A DNA stretch of 64,000 bases from Diphasiastrum complanatum. Taxonomy: Eukaryota; Streptophyta; Lycopodiopsida; Lycopodiales; Lycopodiaceae. The notes below the pieces were generated by a model. That model did no database searches. It saw only the letters and a program-made list of their open reading frames with translations, and was not told where the DNA came from. Each line of letters opens with the position of its first letter. Positions within the stretch are counted from its first letter, which is position 1. This document shows positions 22,541 through 34,449 of the stretch, in pieces. The translations under genes and the position numbers were made by a program. Location of the stretch: the NCBI GenBank assembly GCA_029204225.1, contig CM055103.1, positions 43,594,604-43,658,603 of the forward strand. The letters run 5' to 3'.

Positions 22541-22822
22541 TGCATTTAGCTTCCTATTTTTAACATTTCATTTGGATTTTTAAAAGAATTCGCATCTTCT
22601 GAATAGAGTTTTCATTATGTATGTGGATTTAATTTATGATGTGTATGTGTGTCTTTCTATAGCATACTGCCTTAATATGATGTGTGTATTTGTGAGAGCC
22701 TAGAATCTCTTGTTTATGAACAACTACAAGCATGTGAGATTGTAAATTTTTGTGATTGAAATACCCTTTCGATGCTCCTTTCTAAACGGCAGTTCGTTAA
22801 GGAACACAACCTGAAACTTTAG

Positions 22823-25295
22823 CAGCTCAAAACACTGTATGAATATGCTGATGTTAGAAACTTTCAACGTGCCACACAGGAAGAAATGACGTCTTGGATT
22901 AACTCATTGGAAAAATCAATACAGGATGCTGAAGAAATACTGAAAAACCTGGTTGATCCATCCTCAGAATCTTCCACTAGAGGTTTGAAGAGTCTGATAT
23001 CTACTGTTTTTTGGTTACCTCATAGCGTTTTTTAGAAGCCTTAGTTTGTGCCTTGTATCTGAATTCATTTTACAAATCTGGTTATAGTCATTGCTCATTG
23101 CTTACTATACAATCACGAGTAGTGGTCACACATCAATTGTGCTTGTCTTCTTCCTAGGCATATATCAAAGGGATAGTAATTGTGGGCATATGAGAGCAAA
23201 GACAAACATTTGCAGATTTATTGGAGTTATATAGAGTATACTGAAGACTGAGGAATTCATTGATAAAATACAATCAATTGAAAATGGAAGAGAAAGTTCA
23301 AGCAGATACTATGAAACACCACCTTATGAATAATGGGCTTTGAAACAGGCTAATTGTTAAAAGGTTGATAAAGAATGAAATGTTAGAACCTAGGCAAAGT
23401 AAAGGTAAAACAATGCTTTCGATTTTGGAAAGTGATTCTTATTCATAGGTTCCTTAATTTGCTCCTCATCATTCTGACTTCTAATCATTGCGCACAATAT
23501 TGGGCAAGAATAAAGAGAGCATGCGAAGTTGCCCTTTTTCAATAAACATACACTGCAGCTCTGTGTGAAAGTCCCAACTTCCTAATATGGTAGTTTCCTT
23601 TAGCGTGTAGGAACTGAGGGTCTTGAGTACCCACCCTAGCAACTTTTGGTACCATTCTCCTATTGTATTTTGAGATATGGACACATAGGCAATCCAAATG
23701 GGCGATCCACATGAAGTGCACGTTCTTAGGTATTTCATGTTTTTCTTCGTTCTCTTTTCAACGTCTGCGAGGTGTAACCTTTCTTCTGTTGTGGTTCAAG
23801 ATCTAATACTAAGGACCTGTCGTAATTTTTTTTCAAACGATGATGTTATTTCCTTCACTCTAGTCTCCCTGTCTTTTCAACTTAAATTCGTAATGCAATG
23901 CTCTTCTCGATTCAAACTATGTAATCTATAATCATGGCACTCAAATTTTCCGTCTTTCTACCTTTGTGAACAGGCTCTCTTCAAGAAGAAACAGTGACTG
24001 CAGACGTTTCAACAAAATTTACTGGCCAAGGTTTAGCGCTTAACAGTATTGATACAGAATATCCACTAACCACAGCGGACTTTCGTCCTCAGCCTGAACA
24101 GCTTGAAAAAGAGTGCAATGTGACATTGTTGTCACTACAACGTCTACATTTAGTGCTCGATGATATGATCAATTCAATTTTTAACTTGAACTACGCAATA
24201 CAGACAAAAGCTATTTCTTTGGATAGAAGTAGAATTGTGCCTCAGCAAGAAGATTCAACTATAGCAATAAATAATGGAAAAGGCATTCTGCAAGATGCTC
24301 AAAACCATGACGGTGGACCAAAAGCAGGAGAGAAATCTGAAGCGCACACCAGAGATGAGGGAATGAAACCATCAAACGACAAACAGACAAGATCTTCTAT
24401 AATAGAAAAAGACTGGCAAAGAGGCCCATATGAGACATATATTTCATCGGCAGTAGCAGGCGGCGTAGATGAGAGGGAGTTTTCCAACAGAGAAAGTTCT
24501 GGGTACCCCAAAACACTTCACCAACGTAACTTGGGGACTCCTGCTAAGCAACTTTCTGGGCAGTTACAGGACCCTCAGCTTGAGAACATCGAATTGCAAA
24601 GGAATTCCAATACGGAAGACCAAGCTCGGTATGATACTGGTTTGCCATCTCAAAAATATAGAAACATGCCTGTCAAAGAAAACATCCTAACTCCGGTGAA
24701 TCGAAGTGTATATCGGCAAAGCATATTTCAGATGGATAACAATGAAGCCAGTAGCATTGTGCAATCTACTCTGAACCATCGTGGGGCCAACGACAATCAA
24801 AACCTACTTTCTCCCGCTGTCATTCATATTCGAATTTCACAGGCAAGACCTCCACATGCAAAGGACGTTATTTCTAGAATTTTTGCGCAAACGCAGGTTC
24901 GTGCACAAACAGGAGACACTCAAATTGATATCTACACAAATCAAAGCGTTCTTTTGAAAGCAGATGTGGTGGACAGAAGTCCTAACAACGGAGCTACGGC
25001 AATACAAGTTCCTGGAGAAGAGTCAGATGGAAAAGAATCGTCACTCGCAAATGGGACTTCCAAAGTTCCCCAACATGGACTAGTATTTAATGAAGAACCT
25101 TCAGATACTATTAAACCTGCACTGTGTGCTGGGACCTCTAGTTTCTTGTCTGAAAAGGAGAAAAATATGGCTTATATCAAACAATCTGGAGACAAGCGAC
25201 CCTATTCTTTGTTAAACCAAACGCTAGAAAGGCAGAGATACTCTCCATCGTTACAGAACTCTCCACTAGCTCCCGTGGTTTACTTTGAATGTTGA
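22823..25295 (+). CDS. Unidentified spliced gene with a long last exon
   Basis: The last exon starts after the acceptor at 23972-23973 and stays open from 23974 to TGA at 25293-25295 (about 440 codons). The preceding exon (22823-22982; QLKTLYEYADVRNF, EEMTSWINSLEKS) joins it in phase through a GT donor at 22983. A possible earlier exon ends near 22745 (SLESLVYEQLQACEI). The encoded protein is hydrophilic: an N-terminal helical, coiled-coil-like part (WINSLEKSIQDAEEIL; LHLVLDDMINSIFNLNYAIQ) followed by a long Ser/Gln/Asn-rich region with no repeats I can name. I recognise no family. The unbroken exon among dead transposons suggests a host gene or its recent remnant; its 5' part is missing or too weak to see. 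Confidence 0.5.
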
Positions 25296-25779
25296 AGCCA
25301 GTAGTGCTTAGAGAGATTGCCCTCACAAATTGTTAGTGAAGCTCTTTAGTATTGGTTTACTGAACCTATCAGTAACAAAAGGAGCCTATGAGCTTCCTAT
25401 AGAGAGTGATGTCTTCTTAGAAGGATCTTTTACCACCTCCAATAGGATATCTTACATGGTGTTCCAAGAATGTGCAACATGCATGCATAGATGCATGTGA
25501 GATCTTTTAAGAATTGAAGTAACTTGCCAGAATTTGACAAATAAGACAATAATCTGAATTCCTAACTCACTCAATGCCCAAAGATCAGTGTAGAGGGCCA
25601 AGATCTTGCATATTGTCATTTGGAATCAATCAAAGTGCCACACACAATCTTCACGAGAAGTTAGATTATTAACATAATCATACAATGATATGTACTAATC
25701 CATCATGAAGTTTGAAGACATAAGATCTTAATCAATTGAAATTGATCCAAAAGGAAAAATACAAATCTTAGGTTAATCT
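25296..25779. other. Unassigned flank
   Basis: 3' flank of the preceding gene, then sequence probably belonging to the copia fragment that follows. No domain is visible. Confidence 0.4.
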
Positions 25780-26015
25780 TTATTTTTTTAGCAATTTTCT
25801 TGTATCGTTAGGAACACAAACATCCTCAAGCATGACTTTTTTGGTAGATTTAAGACACATAGGAACTAATTCTATTCTCTCAATCTTGTATTTAAGATTA
25901 TTTGTTGTATGAATAAGCTTCTTAGATCTATCAAAAGAAAGGAGTTGAGAGAAATACTCTTTGTGACTTGTCATCTAAGAGCTTGCCCCACTATGTATCC
26001 ACCAAGATTCTTCCT
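25780..26015 (-). pseudogene. Ty1/copia protease fragment
   Basis: The minus strand reads WWIHSGASS, a stop, then MTSHKEYFSQLLSFDRSKKL and a typical pre-integrase run (MLEDVCVPNDTRKLLKK). In copia proteases the motif is W-IDSGASSHMT; here Asp is replaced by His and the next His codon is a stop. Confidence 0.8.
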
Positions 26016-26699
26016 CATCGATGCACATTAATGTTGACAGCTGTGACCAGCTGTCAATAGTCGTAGGCTAGTCTATGAGTCTACTCATAGGTTTTCTCTC
26101 TCTATCAGGGTTCAGGGTTTATTTGTACATTTTACATTCTGTATGAAGTAGGGTGATAGAGTGACAGTGCATGTTCTTCTTCCGCCTTCTTGTGGTGATT
26201 GCTTATGGTGAATGCTTGATGTTGCATATCTAATTCTTGACAATGTAAGGTAATTTACTATTCCAGTCCGTACACCTATGTTGAAGAGAACCAAAGAAGA
26301 GCAATAACCACAAGCTACGACAAAGCTCATATCAAAGTGAAGCTCAAAAGGAGATGGATTCCACAATGGAGAGTGAAGAGTACATGAATTCATGTGATGG
26401 GGCACATGAGACCTAGCAAGATCAAGGTCCCAAGGCTCACATTCACAAAGGAGGAAGAAGAGATGGAGCTCCTAATTCTCTCAATTGCAAATGAGCCAAA
26501 AGGTTCAAAAGTTGATTGCCTAGTTATAGACAATGCTCTCACTTAACTAAGCATAAATGGTTAGACCTTGTTAAGTATTATTTAATGTACTTTGGGTCCT
26601 TATTGGCCTTTTATCCTTATTAATTACTTTGGAGGGCCTAAAGAGAGAACCGCCTAAAGAGAGAACCGCTCCTTTTGGGCCTCCAAAGCTTACATTGGA
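26016..26699. other. Unassigned, between copia protease and LTR fragments
   Basis: Expected to hold the gag and leader of the minus-strand copia fragment, but no gag motif is readable. A short phrase (CCTAAAGAGAGAACCG) is repeated near 26637-26667. Confidence 0.4.
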
Positions 26700-27000
26700 T
26701 ATTCTAATGTGTTGGTAAGCTCTAATGTACTAGAAGTACATGACAACGTGTGGATCAATCACATAAGAAAAAAAAAGCATTCTACATACAAGATTTCACT
26801 ATATCATCACCAAGATGCAAAAATGGATGTAGAATCCCAAAGAGATATCTTCCATATGAATGAATGAAAGAAGAAGGAGATAGATGAAATGATCCCACCC
26901 TTGTACACTATTTATAACAGCCCTTTGCCCTATTTGGATGCTATTTCTCAAGCTTAATCAACTTATGGAATGCTCTAGATCTCTTCCAAACCCTAGATCT
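26700..27000 (-). repeat. Diverged copia LTR fragment
   Basis: Shares ordered phrases with the better copy beside it: GTGTGGATC, AAGCATTCTACA, CCCAA-GAGA, and TGTACA followed by a TATA-like stretch. On the minus strand TATAAATAG (near 26912) would be its promoter TATA box. It lies head-to-tail with the LTR at 27001. Confidence 0.55.
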
Positions 27001-27325
27001 TGTGAAGAATTTCAGATCATTTAATATTCAAATTACCTAATCTTTGGTTAGATATAGATCAACTCTACTAATGTTGCCAATGTAGAAAAATCAACATCTA
27101 CTCTATGAAAGAGCTGCAAACTCAATAAAAACCTGATCAAACATCAAGCATATGATATGATGAAGTTTCTGTCCGTACAAAAATAATAAGCTACTATATT
27201 TCATATGTGTGGATCCGAAAATAACATAAAATAAGCATTCTACACACAATATTGCAAGATATCACAAATATAGTGCACCAATGGATAGATGAACCCAAGA
27301 GAACTCATGTATAAGCATTAAGTGA

Positions 27326-27385
<60 letters not shown>

Positions 27386-27587
27386 TTTCTCTTCTCATGT
27401 GTGTACAACTATATATAGCAAATCCATGACTCATTAATGAGTTTGGTTTCTCTCCATAACAAAAACCCTAGTATTAATGTGAACTAGATTCAAATGTTGC
27501 CACATTCAAATTGAATTTACCAAAACTCGTGCACTACACTTTCCCACACTTTCTAAAAGTGTTTATTCAAATGCTTTTAGACTACTA
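27001..27587 (-). repeat. Truncated copia LTR (second copy of the 43346-44211 LTR)
   Basis: Begins TGTGAAGAATTTC and matches the LTR at 43346 phrase for phrase until about 27587, where the match stops; the remaining ~320 bp are absent. No primer site flanks it. A GA run (27329-27382) has grown inside it; the other copy has only a few GA units there. Confidence 0.85.
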
Positions 27588-27824
27588 TTGTTGGAGAAAG
27601 AGGGTGTGTGAGTGTGAGAAAAAAAAATTAGCTTGAAAAGAAAATGAACATGAAAAAAAACGAACTGGAAACTCGAACGAGAAACGAACTCAAGTAGAAA
27701 GTGTTTGTGCGCAGCGGAATCAGCTATATTACTCTTTTCCTAAGCATGACCACGCCTATTAGAAACGAATTGAACGTTAGTGATAGAAATCACGGTCGAT
27801 CTGATTACGTAGCCAAATATTAAC
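27588..27824. other. Older sequence split by the copia insertion
   Basis: Together with 34001 onward this is the empty-site sequence of the complete copia element. It has no recognisable gene. TTAAC at 27820-27824 is the left target-site copy. Confidence 0.6.
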
Positions 27825-28555
27825 TGTGAAGATTATTAAAATATTATCTTCCTATCTCGAGTTTGGGGTCATGTCCATGATGATTTTCACTAAATTTTAT
27901 GTTGTACATATAAGGAGTGTGAATTGGGCACATATCCTTCTAGTGTAGCTCGGAGTTGAGTTAGATAGGTTCAATTATGATGACATGCAGATGTTTAGAT
28001 AGCATGCAAAGTCTTACTTTATGCATGCAAGCCACATGCAATCAGTGCATACAACATGCAAAGTAGTTTCTGTGATCTCCACATGTCTAGGCAATTTTAT
28101 GAGTTTGACATGCAGTACATGCAACATACATGCATGCAGTTACACATGTGGATCTTTGGTAGGTGAATTAGTTCAGTTAAGTGGACTTTTCATGCAACTC
28201 CACTGTAGGAATTCGAGTCTCTCTCATGTAAGAAAAGCTGGGCATGTTTTGCCACATTGTGAGTATTGAGATTTTGGTGTTTTGGACTCATTCTCTCTCT
28301 ATCCGAGTTTTCTATGTATGATTTTCTCTCTCTACCTGAGAGCAGCCTCTTTTTCCCATACTGAACACTTAGAATTATTTCTGACATTCATTTCTCATAG
28401 TGAAGAGTTAGAGTTTTTCATTAGATGTATGCCATTGTGCTCTTGCCTTAGATTTTTCAAGCATACTGTTCTTTGATCAATCTTGTGCAATCACAACACC
28501 TCAGTAAGATCCTGTAGGCTGTGTGGTGAAGTTCACACGTGCTAAAAACTTCACA
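27825..28555 (+). repeat. 5' LTR of the copia element (731 bp)
   Basis: A TATA-like CATATAAGG near 27905 may be the promoter. The LTR contains many ATGCATGC-like and ACATGCA words between 27990 and 28150. Confidence 0.95.
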
Positions 28556-28574
28556 TGGTATCAGAGCTTCATGC
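28556..28574 (+). promoter_or_regulatory. Primer-binding site of the copia element
   Basis: TGGTATCAGAGCTTCATGC directly abuts the LTR; the first 12 bases match the initiator-Met tRNA 3' end. Confidence 0.95.
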
Positions 28575-29320
28575 TTTGAAGAGGTGAGGGTGTATACATC
28601 AGATCATCAATGTTTTTGCTTGCAGGTACTCGGATTTTGGAGAAGGATTCAAACTTGCTGAGAAACAAGCAATTTCTGGAACATAAGTGGATCAAATCCA
28701 GACTGATATGATCCAGCGGATCTTTGTATGGACAGAGAGCTCACACGTGTGAAATCAGCCCTCATTAATGAGTGCTACTTCTTAAGGAATGATCCAAATT
28801 TGATGTTCTATAGCTTGTTGGATAGGTATTGGAGAGTAGAATGTGTTGCTCTTGTTTCTAAATCAATTTGATTTGTTTCTAGAAGAGTTTTAGGCAATCA
28901 GAGAGTTTGAGAGGGTACTCAACTCATGGGATATGCCAAAGTGAGCACACATATGTCTTTTTCACCATTTTCATCAACTTTCACTGTCAATCAAATATAA
29001 TTGGATAGAAGTGAGTGTTCTGAGATCTTAGACTTTTCATTTCACACATATGAGTTGAAAGTAAGTTCCTAGAGAGTTTATCAGTACATTGAAACTCGTG
29101 GGAGAGATAGACTTCTTGCTTGCATGTGCTTTTTCTTTTGTGACTGAAGCAAGATCCAAATTCAAGATAGATTGATTTTTTGTATTGAGAATTTGTTCTC
29201 ACATTTGTTGGTAGATTTCATAGGGTGGATCAACATTTGTGTTAGATCTTAGATTGAGATAGCAAGCAACATCCTTTCAACTCCATTTTTTTATCATTAC
29301 TAGAATTTCTCACCAAGAAG
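28575..29320 (+). other. Untranslated leader of the copia element
   Basis: Internal sequence between the primer site and the gag ATG at 29321. No gene is visible. Confidence 0.7.
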
Positions 29321-30466
29321 ATGTCTTCATCTGGTTCACATTTCTTAGAGCACAGTGAGAGATTAACATCTTCCAATTATACAATGTGGAAGATCAGAAT
29401 GGAATCATTGTTGATTCTACAAGATGTAATGGATATTGTGAGTGGAGATGAAGAAGAACCCGCTGCACCTAATGAAGCTACAACATTCCACAAAAGAACC
29501 AGAATTGCCCTTCATTTTATAAAAATGAATGTTACCAATGAAGTGTTAAGAGAGATCAGTACATGCACCACTGCCAAGGAAGCTTGGAATACTCTAAAAT
29601 AATCTATGAAATTAAAAAACCAAATATTTTTAAGTTATCAGAGAGTAGATGAGAGTGCTTCATCATATGTCATGAGAGTTAAGGATATTCATCAAGAGTT
29701 AGCTGGTATTAGTGATGCTCTTAAGAACATTGAACTTGTTCAAGTAGTCCTAAATGGACTTAGAGATGAGTATGACAATATTGTGCAGACTTATGCTGTC
29801 AGAGAGGATCTTCCATCCTTGGAGACACTGCAAGGTGTTCTCATTGCTGAAGAAAGCAGGGAAGAGAACAAGATGCTGAGGATCAACAGACTTTCATTGA
29901 AAGATGGTGGAGATGACAAAACACTCTTTATTAGAGACAAGTCAAGAGGCAAGGGCAAAGGACAACAACACTTCAAGAAGGACAAAGCCAAAGAAGGTGG
30001 TGAAGATCAGTCCTCACAAGGTGCAACATCCAGTGGCAAGAAGAAGCTGTCAAAGATCAAGTGTTTTTTCTGTGGCAAGAAAGGATATTATGTATCAAAC
30101 TGTTTCAAGAAGAAGAACCAATCTAAGCAAGCTAACCTTACTAATGAGGATGACTGTGAGGGTGTAGAGAGTGAAAGAGATGATTCATTAATGATGTCTA
30201 CTTTTTCATCTTTTCCTTTTAAGAATGAAGAAGTCTGGTGGATAGATAGTGGGGCTAGTTCCCATATGTCTAGTTCTAGGAACTCTTTCACTAATCTCAT
30301 GCCATATCTAGGTGCAAAAAGGTCAATCTATACTACTAATGATGTAGAGTGTAGGATTGAAGGAATAGGTAGCATTCCATTATATGCATCACCATCAAAA
30401 TCTTTTTGCTTACATGATGTACTGTATGTACCTAGATTGACTAAGAATCTCATTAGTGTAGGATAG
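29321..30466 (+). pseudogene. copia gag and protease
   Basis: Starts at ATG 29321 (MSSSGSHFLEHSERLTSSNY). The first frame ends at a TAA near 29600, then continues from 29606 with the usual copia gag segment (ELVQVVLNGLRDEYDNIVQ). A CCHC zinc knuckle (CFFCGKKGYYVSNCF) lies near 30063, and the protease WWIDSGASSHMS near 30236 keeps its catalytic Asp. A TAG ends the frame at 30464. Apart from the two stops the protein reads well. Confidence 0.92.
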
Positions 30467-31500
30467 TTCTTTGATAGTGGATTGGATGTCAAGTTTCAAG
30501 TTGACAAGTGTATAATCTCAAGAGAAAATGAAGTTATTGCTAGAGGATCTAGAATTGGTAAGTTGTACAAACTAGATTCTAGGGAGAGTGCTAACATTTC
30601 AGATTTGCTTATGAGACCAAGGTTCTACAGGAGGATCTGTGGCATAAGAGATTGGGTCATCCCAATTTCAAAGCCATGCAATCTATGGTCAAAGAAGGAA
30701 AAGCTGTTGGTCTACCAAAGACACTATCAAAGGAGCTTCTACCTTGTGAAGCTTGTGTGTTGGCAAAGTCACACAGAAGACCTTTTCCTAGATCAAGTAT
30801 CAAGACAAAGCAACCATTTTAACTTGTACACTCATATGTTCATTTCTCATCAACTAAGAGCAAAGGAGGAGCCAACTGCTTTGCCTCTTTTGTAGATGAT
30901 TATACAAGACATTCTTGGATCTATATGTTGTCTTCAAAAGCCATGGTTTATGATGTTTTTCTTACTTTTAAAGCTTATGTAGAGAAGCAGTTCCCTTTCA
31001 AGTTAAAAGCTTTAAGAAGTGATAGTGGAGGGGAATACACTTCCAATAAGTTTAAAGACTTTTGTGAGAGAGAGGGTATTCAAAGAGAGTTCTCTTGTTC
31101 ATATATTCCTTAACAAAATGGAGTTGCTGAGAGAAAAAATAGAACTTTGTGTGAATGTGCAAAAGCCATTAGGCTGGAAGCTTCTCTACCTAAAGAATTT
31201 TGGGGAGAGGCAGTTGCATGTGCAAACTATTTTTGTAATAGGCTTCCAAATCTTGCAATAGGAGGAAAGACACCATTTGAGGTGTTGTATAAGAAAAAGC
31301 CTAAGGTAGATCATCTTAGGATTTTTGGTTGTGTATGCTTTGTGCATGTGCCTCTAGAAACTAGGAAGAAGGAAGATCTTAGTGCAGTAAAAGGAATTTT
31401 TGTAGGTTATGCATCTACTAAAAAAGCATACAAGATTTATTTTCCCTCTATTGACAAAAATCTTGTTAGTAGAGATGTGATCTTCCATGAAGGTTAGAAA
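30467..31500 (+). pseudogene. copia integrase
   Basis: The zinc-binding part is readable across a frame break (RLGHPNFKA near 30650; PCEACVLAKSH). The catalytic core has FVDDYTRHSWIY, RSDSGGEYTS and AERKNRTLCE, so the D, D and E positions are visible. The C-terminal segment gives LRIFGCVCFVHVP and YKIYFPSIDKN. Stops occur near 31111 and 31495. Confidence 0.9.
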
Positions 31501-32670
31501 TTTAACTTGGATGATGCACATATCAAAGAGATTCATGCAAGATCAATCATCAAGCTTAATGCTGTTCAAGAAGAGGTGAGGCCAAGGCTTGAGGATGAGC
31601 AGATTCAAGCTACCACACCCAAAAGATCTACACGAGCAAGATCTGAGCCAAGGAGGCTCACATATGATGAAGAAGGAAGGCAAGTGGAAGGTGAAACTTC
31701 CTATCATGCACTTTTTATATCAGATGAAGAGCCTAAGGATGTCCAAGAAGCTTTTCAATCCAAGAAGTGGGTTGAAGCAATGACCCAAGAATTTGAAGCC
31801 TTGATGTCAAATAACACATGGGAGCTTGTGGAGCCACCAAACAACATGCATGTGATCGGATGCAAGTGGGTATTCAGAATCAGGTATAATCATGATGGAT
31901 CTATCAATAAGTATAAAGCAAGACTTTGTGCCAAATGCTACTCACAAATTAAAGAACTTGATTATGAAGATACCTTTGCACCAGTTGCAAAGATGGTAAC
32001 AATTCGAATACTCATCTCTCTTGCATGTTTTCACAAATGGAGTATGTTCTTGTTTAATGTTTCTAATGCATTTCTCAATGGTTACCTTGAGGAGGAGATT
32101 TATATGGAGCAGCCTCCAGGTTTTGTGAAGGAAGGTGATGAATCAAAAGTTTGTATGGACTGAAACAGGCACCAAGGTGTTGGTATGCAAGGCTCAATTC
32201 CTATCTCATATCACTCGGAGTTTGTCTAAGTGAATATAACCCTTCTCTGTATTATAAGTTTGTAAATAACTTTGTAGTTATTCTTCTCATCTATGTAAAT
32301 GATATCATTCTTTGTGGAAACAATGAGAAGTTAGTTGAAGAAACTAAGCATGCACTTGGTACTGAGTTTAAGATGCAAGACTTAGGAGTTCTTCACTATA
32401 TTCTAGGCCTTGAAATAGATTTTTGGAAAGGTCATGCATTTAAAAGCCAAAGTAGATATGCACTTTCCATGCTCAAAAAATTTCATATGGAGAACTGTAA
32501 AGGCATAGATACACCTATGGAGCACACTGTAAAAGTTCCTATTAAAGATGATAAAAATTTCTTTGAGGACATCACTCTTTATAGGAGTCTTATTGGCTCA
32601 CTTATTTGGTTAACAGTAACTAGGCCTGATCTAAGCTTTTGTGTTCATAAGCTAAGTCAACATATGTAGG
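31501..32670 (+). pseudogene. copia reverse transcriptase
   Basis: Opens with the linker (RSTRARSEPRRLTYDEEGRQ) and the reverse transcriptase start CKWVFRIRYNHDGS, then DYEDTFAPVAKM and FLNGYLEEEIYMEQPPGF. A frameshift near 32150 leads to MYGLKQAPRCWYARLNSYL. The catalytic box reads LLIYVNDIILCG where active copies read YVDD, so one catalytic Asp is replaced by Asn. Stop at 32667. Confidence 0.93.
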
Positions 32671-33257
32671 ATCCAAAGTTATATCATTGGAAGTTGGCTA
32701 AAAGAGTCTTGAGGTATATATCTTCTACCTTGGACTATGGACTATACTATGAAGGAGAAGCTCTGACTTTGATTGCTTTTTCAGATTCAAATTTTGCAAG
32801 AGACAGGTTGGACAGGAAATCCACAAGTGCTTACACTATATTTCTTGGAGGAAATTTAGTTTCTTGGCTATCAAAAAAGCAAACAACTATATCCTTATCA
32901 TCCTTTGAAGCTGAATACAAATCTCTTACAACCACAACAAAGGAGATTTTATGGATCAAAAGGCTACTTTTGGAACTTAAGTGTTATGCAGATGAAGATT
33001 TACCAATTATCAAGAATGATAACATTTCTGCTCAGGCTCTTGCAAATAATCCAGTCTTTCATGCAAGGAGCAAGCATATTGAAGTGGCTCATCATTTTGT
33101 AAGAGAAAAAATCATTGGAAGAGAGATCTCATTGGAGCATGTTTCATCTTCAGATTGTGTTGCAGATCTTCTCACCAAGTCTCTACTCAAGAATGTCTAT
33201 ATGAAGATGAGGGCAAACCTTGGCCTAATTTCGAAACCTATGTTGATAAGAACATAA
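32671..33257 (+). pseudogene. copia RNase H
   Basis: Frame 32694-33257 with AFSDSNFARDRLDRKSTSAY, SLSSFEAEYKSL and the closing SDCVADLLTKSL typical of copia RNase H. It is separated from reverse transcriptase by a single TAG. Confidence 0.92.
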
Positions 33258-33261
33258 ATTT

Positions 33262-33271
33262 TAAGGAGGAG
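33262..33271 (+). promoter_or_regulatory. Polypurine tract of the copia element
   Basis: TAAGGAGGAG directly precedes the 3' LTR. Confidence 0.85.
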
Positions 33272-34000
33272 TTTGAAGATTATTAAAATATTATCTTCCT
33301 ATCTCGAGTTTGGGGTCATGTTTATGATGATTTCCACTAGATTTTATGTTGTACATATAAGGAGTGTGAATTGAGCACATATTCTTCTAGTGTAACTCGG
33401 ATTTGAGTTAGATTGGTTCAATTATGATGACATGCAGATGTTTAGATAGAATGCAAAGTCTTACTATATGCATGCAAGCCACATGCAATCAGTGCATGCA
33501 ACATGCAAAGTAGTTTCTGTGATCTACACATTTTTAGGCAATTTTATAAGTTGACATGCAGTACATGCAACATACATGCATGCAGTTACACATGTGGATC
33601 TCTGGTAGGTGAATTAGTTCAGTTAATGGACTTTCCATGCAACTCCAACGTAGGAATTCGAGTCTCTCTCATGTAGGGAAAGCTGGGCATGTTTTGCCAC
33701 ATTGTGAATATTGAGATTTTGGTGTTTTGGACTCATTCTCTTTCTATCCGAGTTTTATATGTATGATTTTCTCTCTCTAATCGAGAGCAGCCTCTTTTTC
33801 CCATACTGAATACTTAGAATTATTTCTGACATTCATTTCTCATAGTGAAGAGTTAGATTTTTTAATCAGATGTATGCCATTGTGCTCTTACCTTAGATTT
33901 TTCAAGCATACTGTTCTTTGATCAATCTTGTGCAATCACAACACCTCAATAAGATCCTGTAGGATGTGTAGTGAAGTTCACACGTGCTAAAAACTTCACA
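33272..34000 (+). repeat. 3' LTR of the copia element (729 bp)
   Basis: Aligned end to end with 27825-28555. Its first bases are TTTGAAG, a change from TGTGAAG. Confidence 0.95.
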
Positions 34001-34149
34001 TTAACAAAACATCAGAAGAATAATTTGGCGCGAACAACTAGACAAATTATTAGTCGCGAAGAGCTAGACAGAGCTTGACTGATAATCAGTCGTGAATTAG
34101 TTGCAAAAGGCAAGACTAAATGTTAGTCATCAACAACTAGACTAATAAT

Positions 34150-34440
34150 AATTCGTTAAGGACGTGATCATACAGCTTGTATGTATTATCAGATGAAGTA
34201 TATCCAATTTGGATGGTCTTGAGACCTTGGAAGTCCAATCTCTTCCTTGTGTCTTTTGGGATCTGCGTGTTGGCAACACATCCAAACACTCTTAGGTTCT
34301 TCACAGAAGGCTTAGAGCCTATTCACACCTCGTGGGGTGTCTTTCCTTAGAGGGCCTTGGTCGAACATTTGTTTTGGACGTAAGCTGCAATGGAGACAGC
34401 TTTGGCCTAGAATCTCAGGAAATATTCCATGCAAGCCGAG
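34150..34440 (-). pseudogene. Ty1/copia integrase C-terminal fragment
   Basis: The minus strand reads LRVFGCVANTQIPKDTRKRL then FQGLKTIQIGYTSSDNTYKL, the region after the copia integrase core. It differs from the complete element next door and from the copia at 41-44 kb, so it is a third lineage. Confidence 0.85.
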
Positions 34441-34449
34441 CATTGGAGG

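Larger units (their letters stand above)
27825..34000 (+). mobile_element. Complete Ty1/copia retrotransposon
   Basis: LTRs at 27825-28555 and 33272-34000 have matching ends (TGTGAAG...CTTCACA; the right copy starts TTTGAAG). The element is flanked by the 5-bp target duplication TTAAC (27820-27824 and 34001-34005). A primer site follows the left LTR and a purine run precedes the right one. Order gag, protease, integrase, reverse transcriptase, RNase H defines Ty1/copia. I counted about 18 differences between the LTRs in their first ~290 bases, so the insertion is not recent. Several stops and frameshifts interrupt the polyprotein. Confidence 0.96.

Noticed and set aside
23481-23738. Minus-strand frame inside the intron of the unidentified gene
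   Set aside because: No motif or splice context, and it is opposite to a better supported gene.
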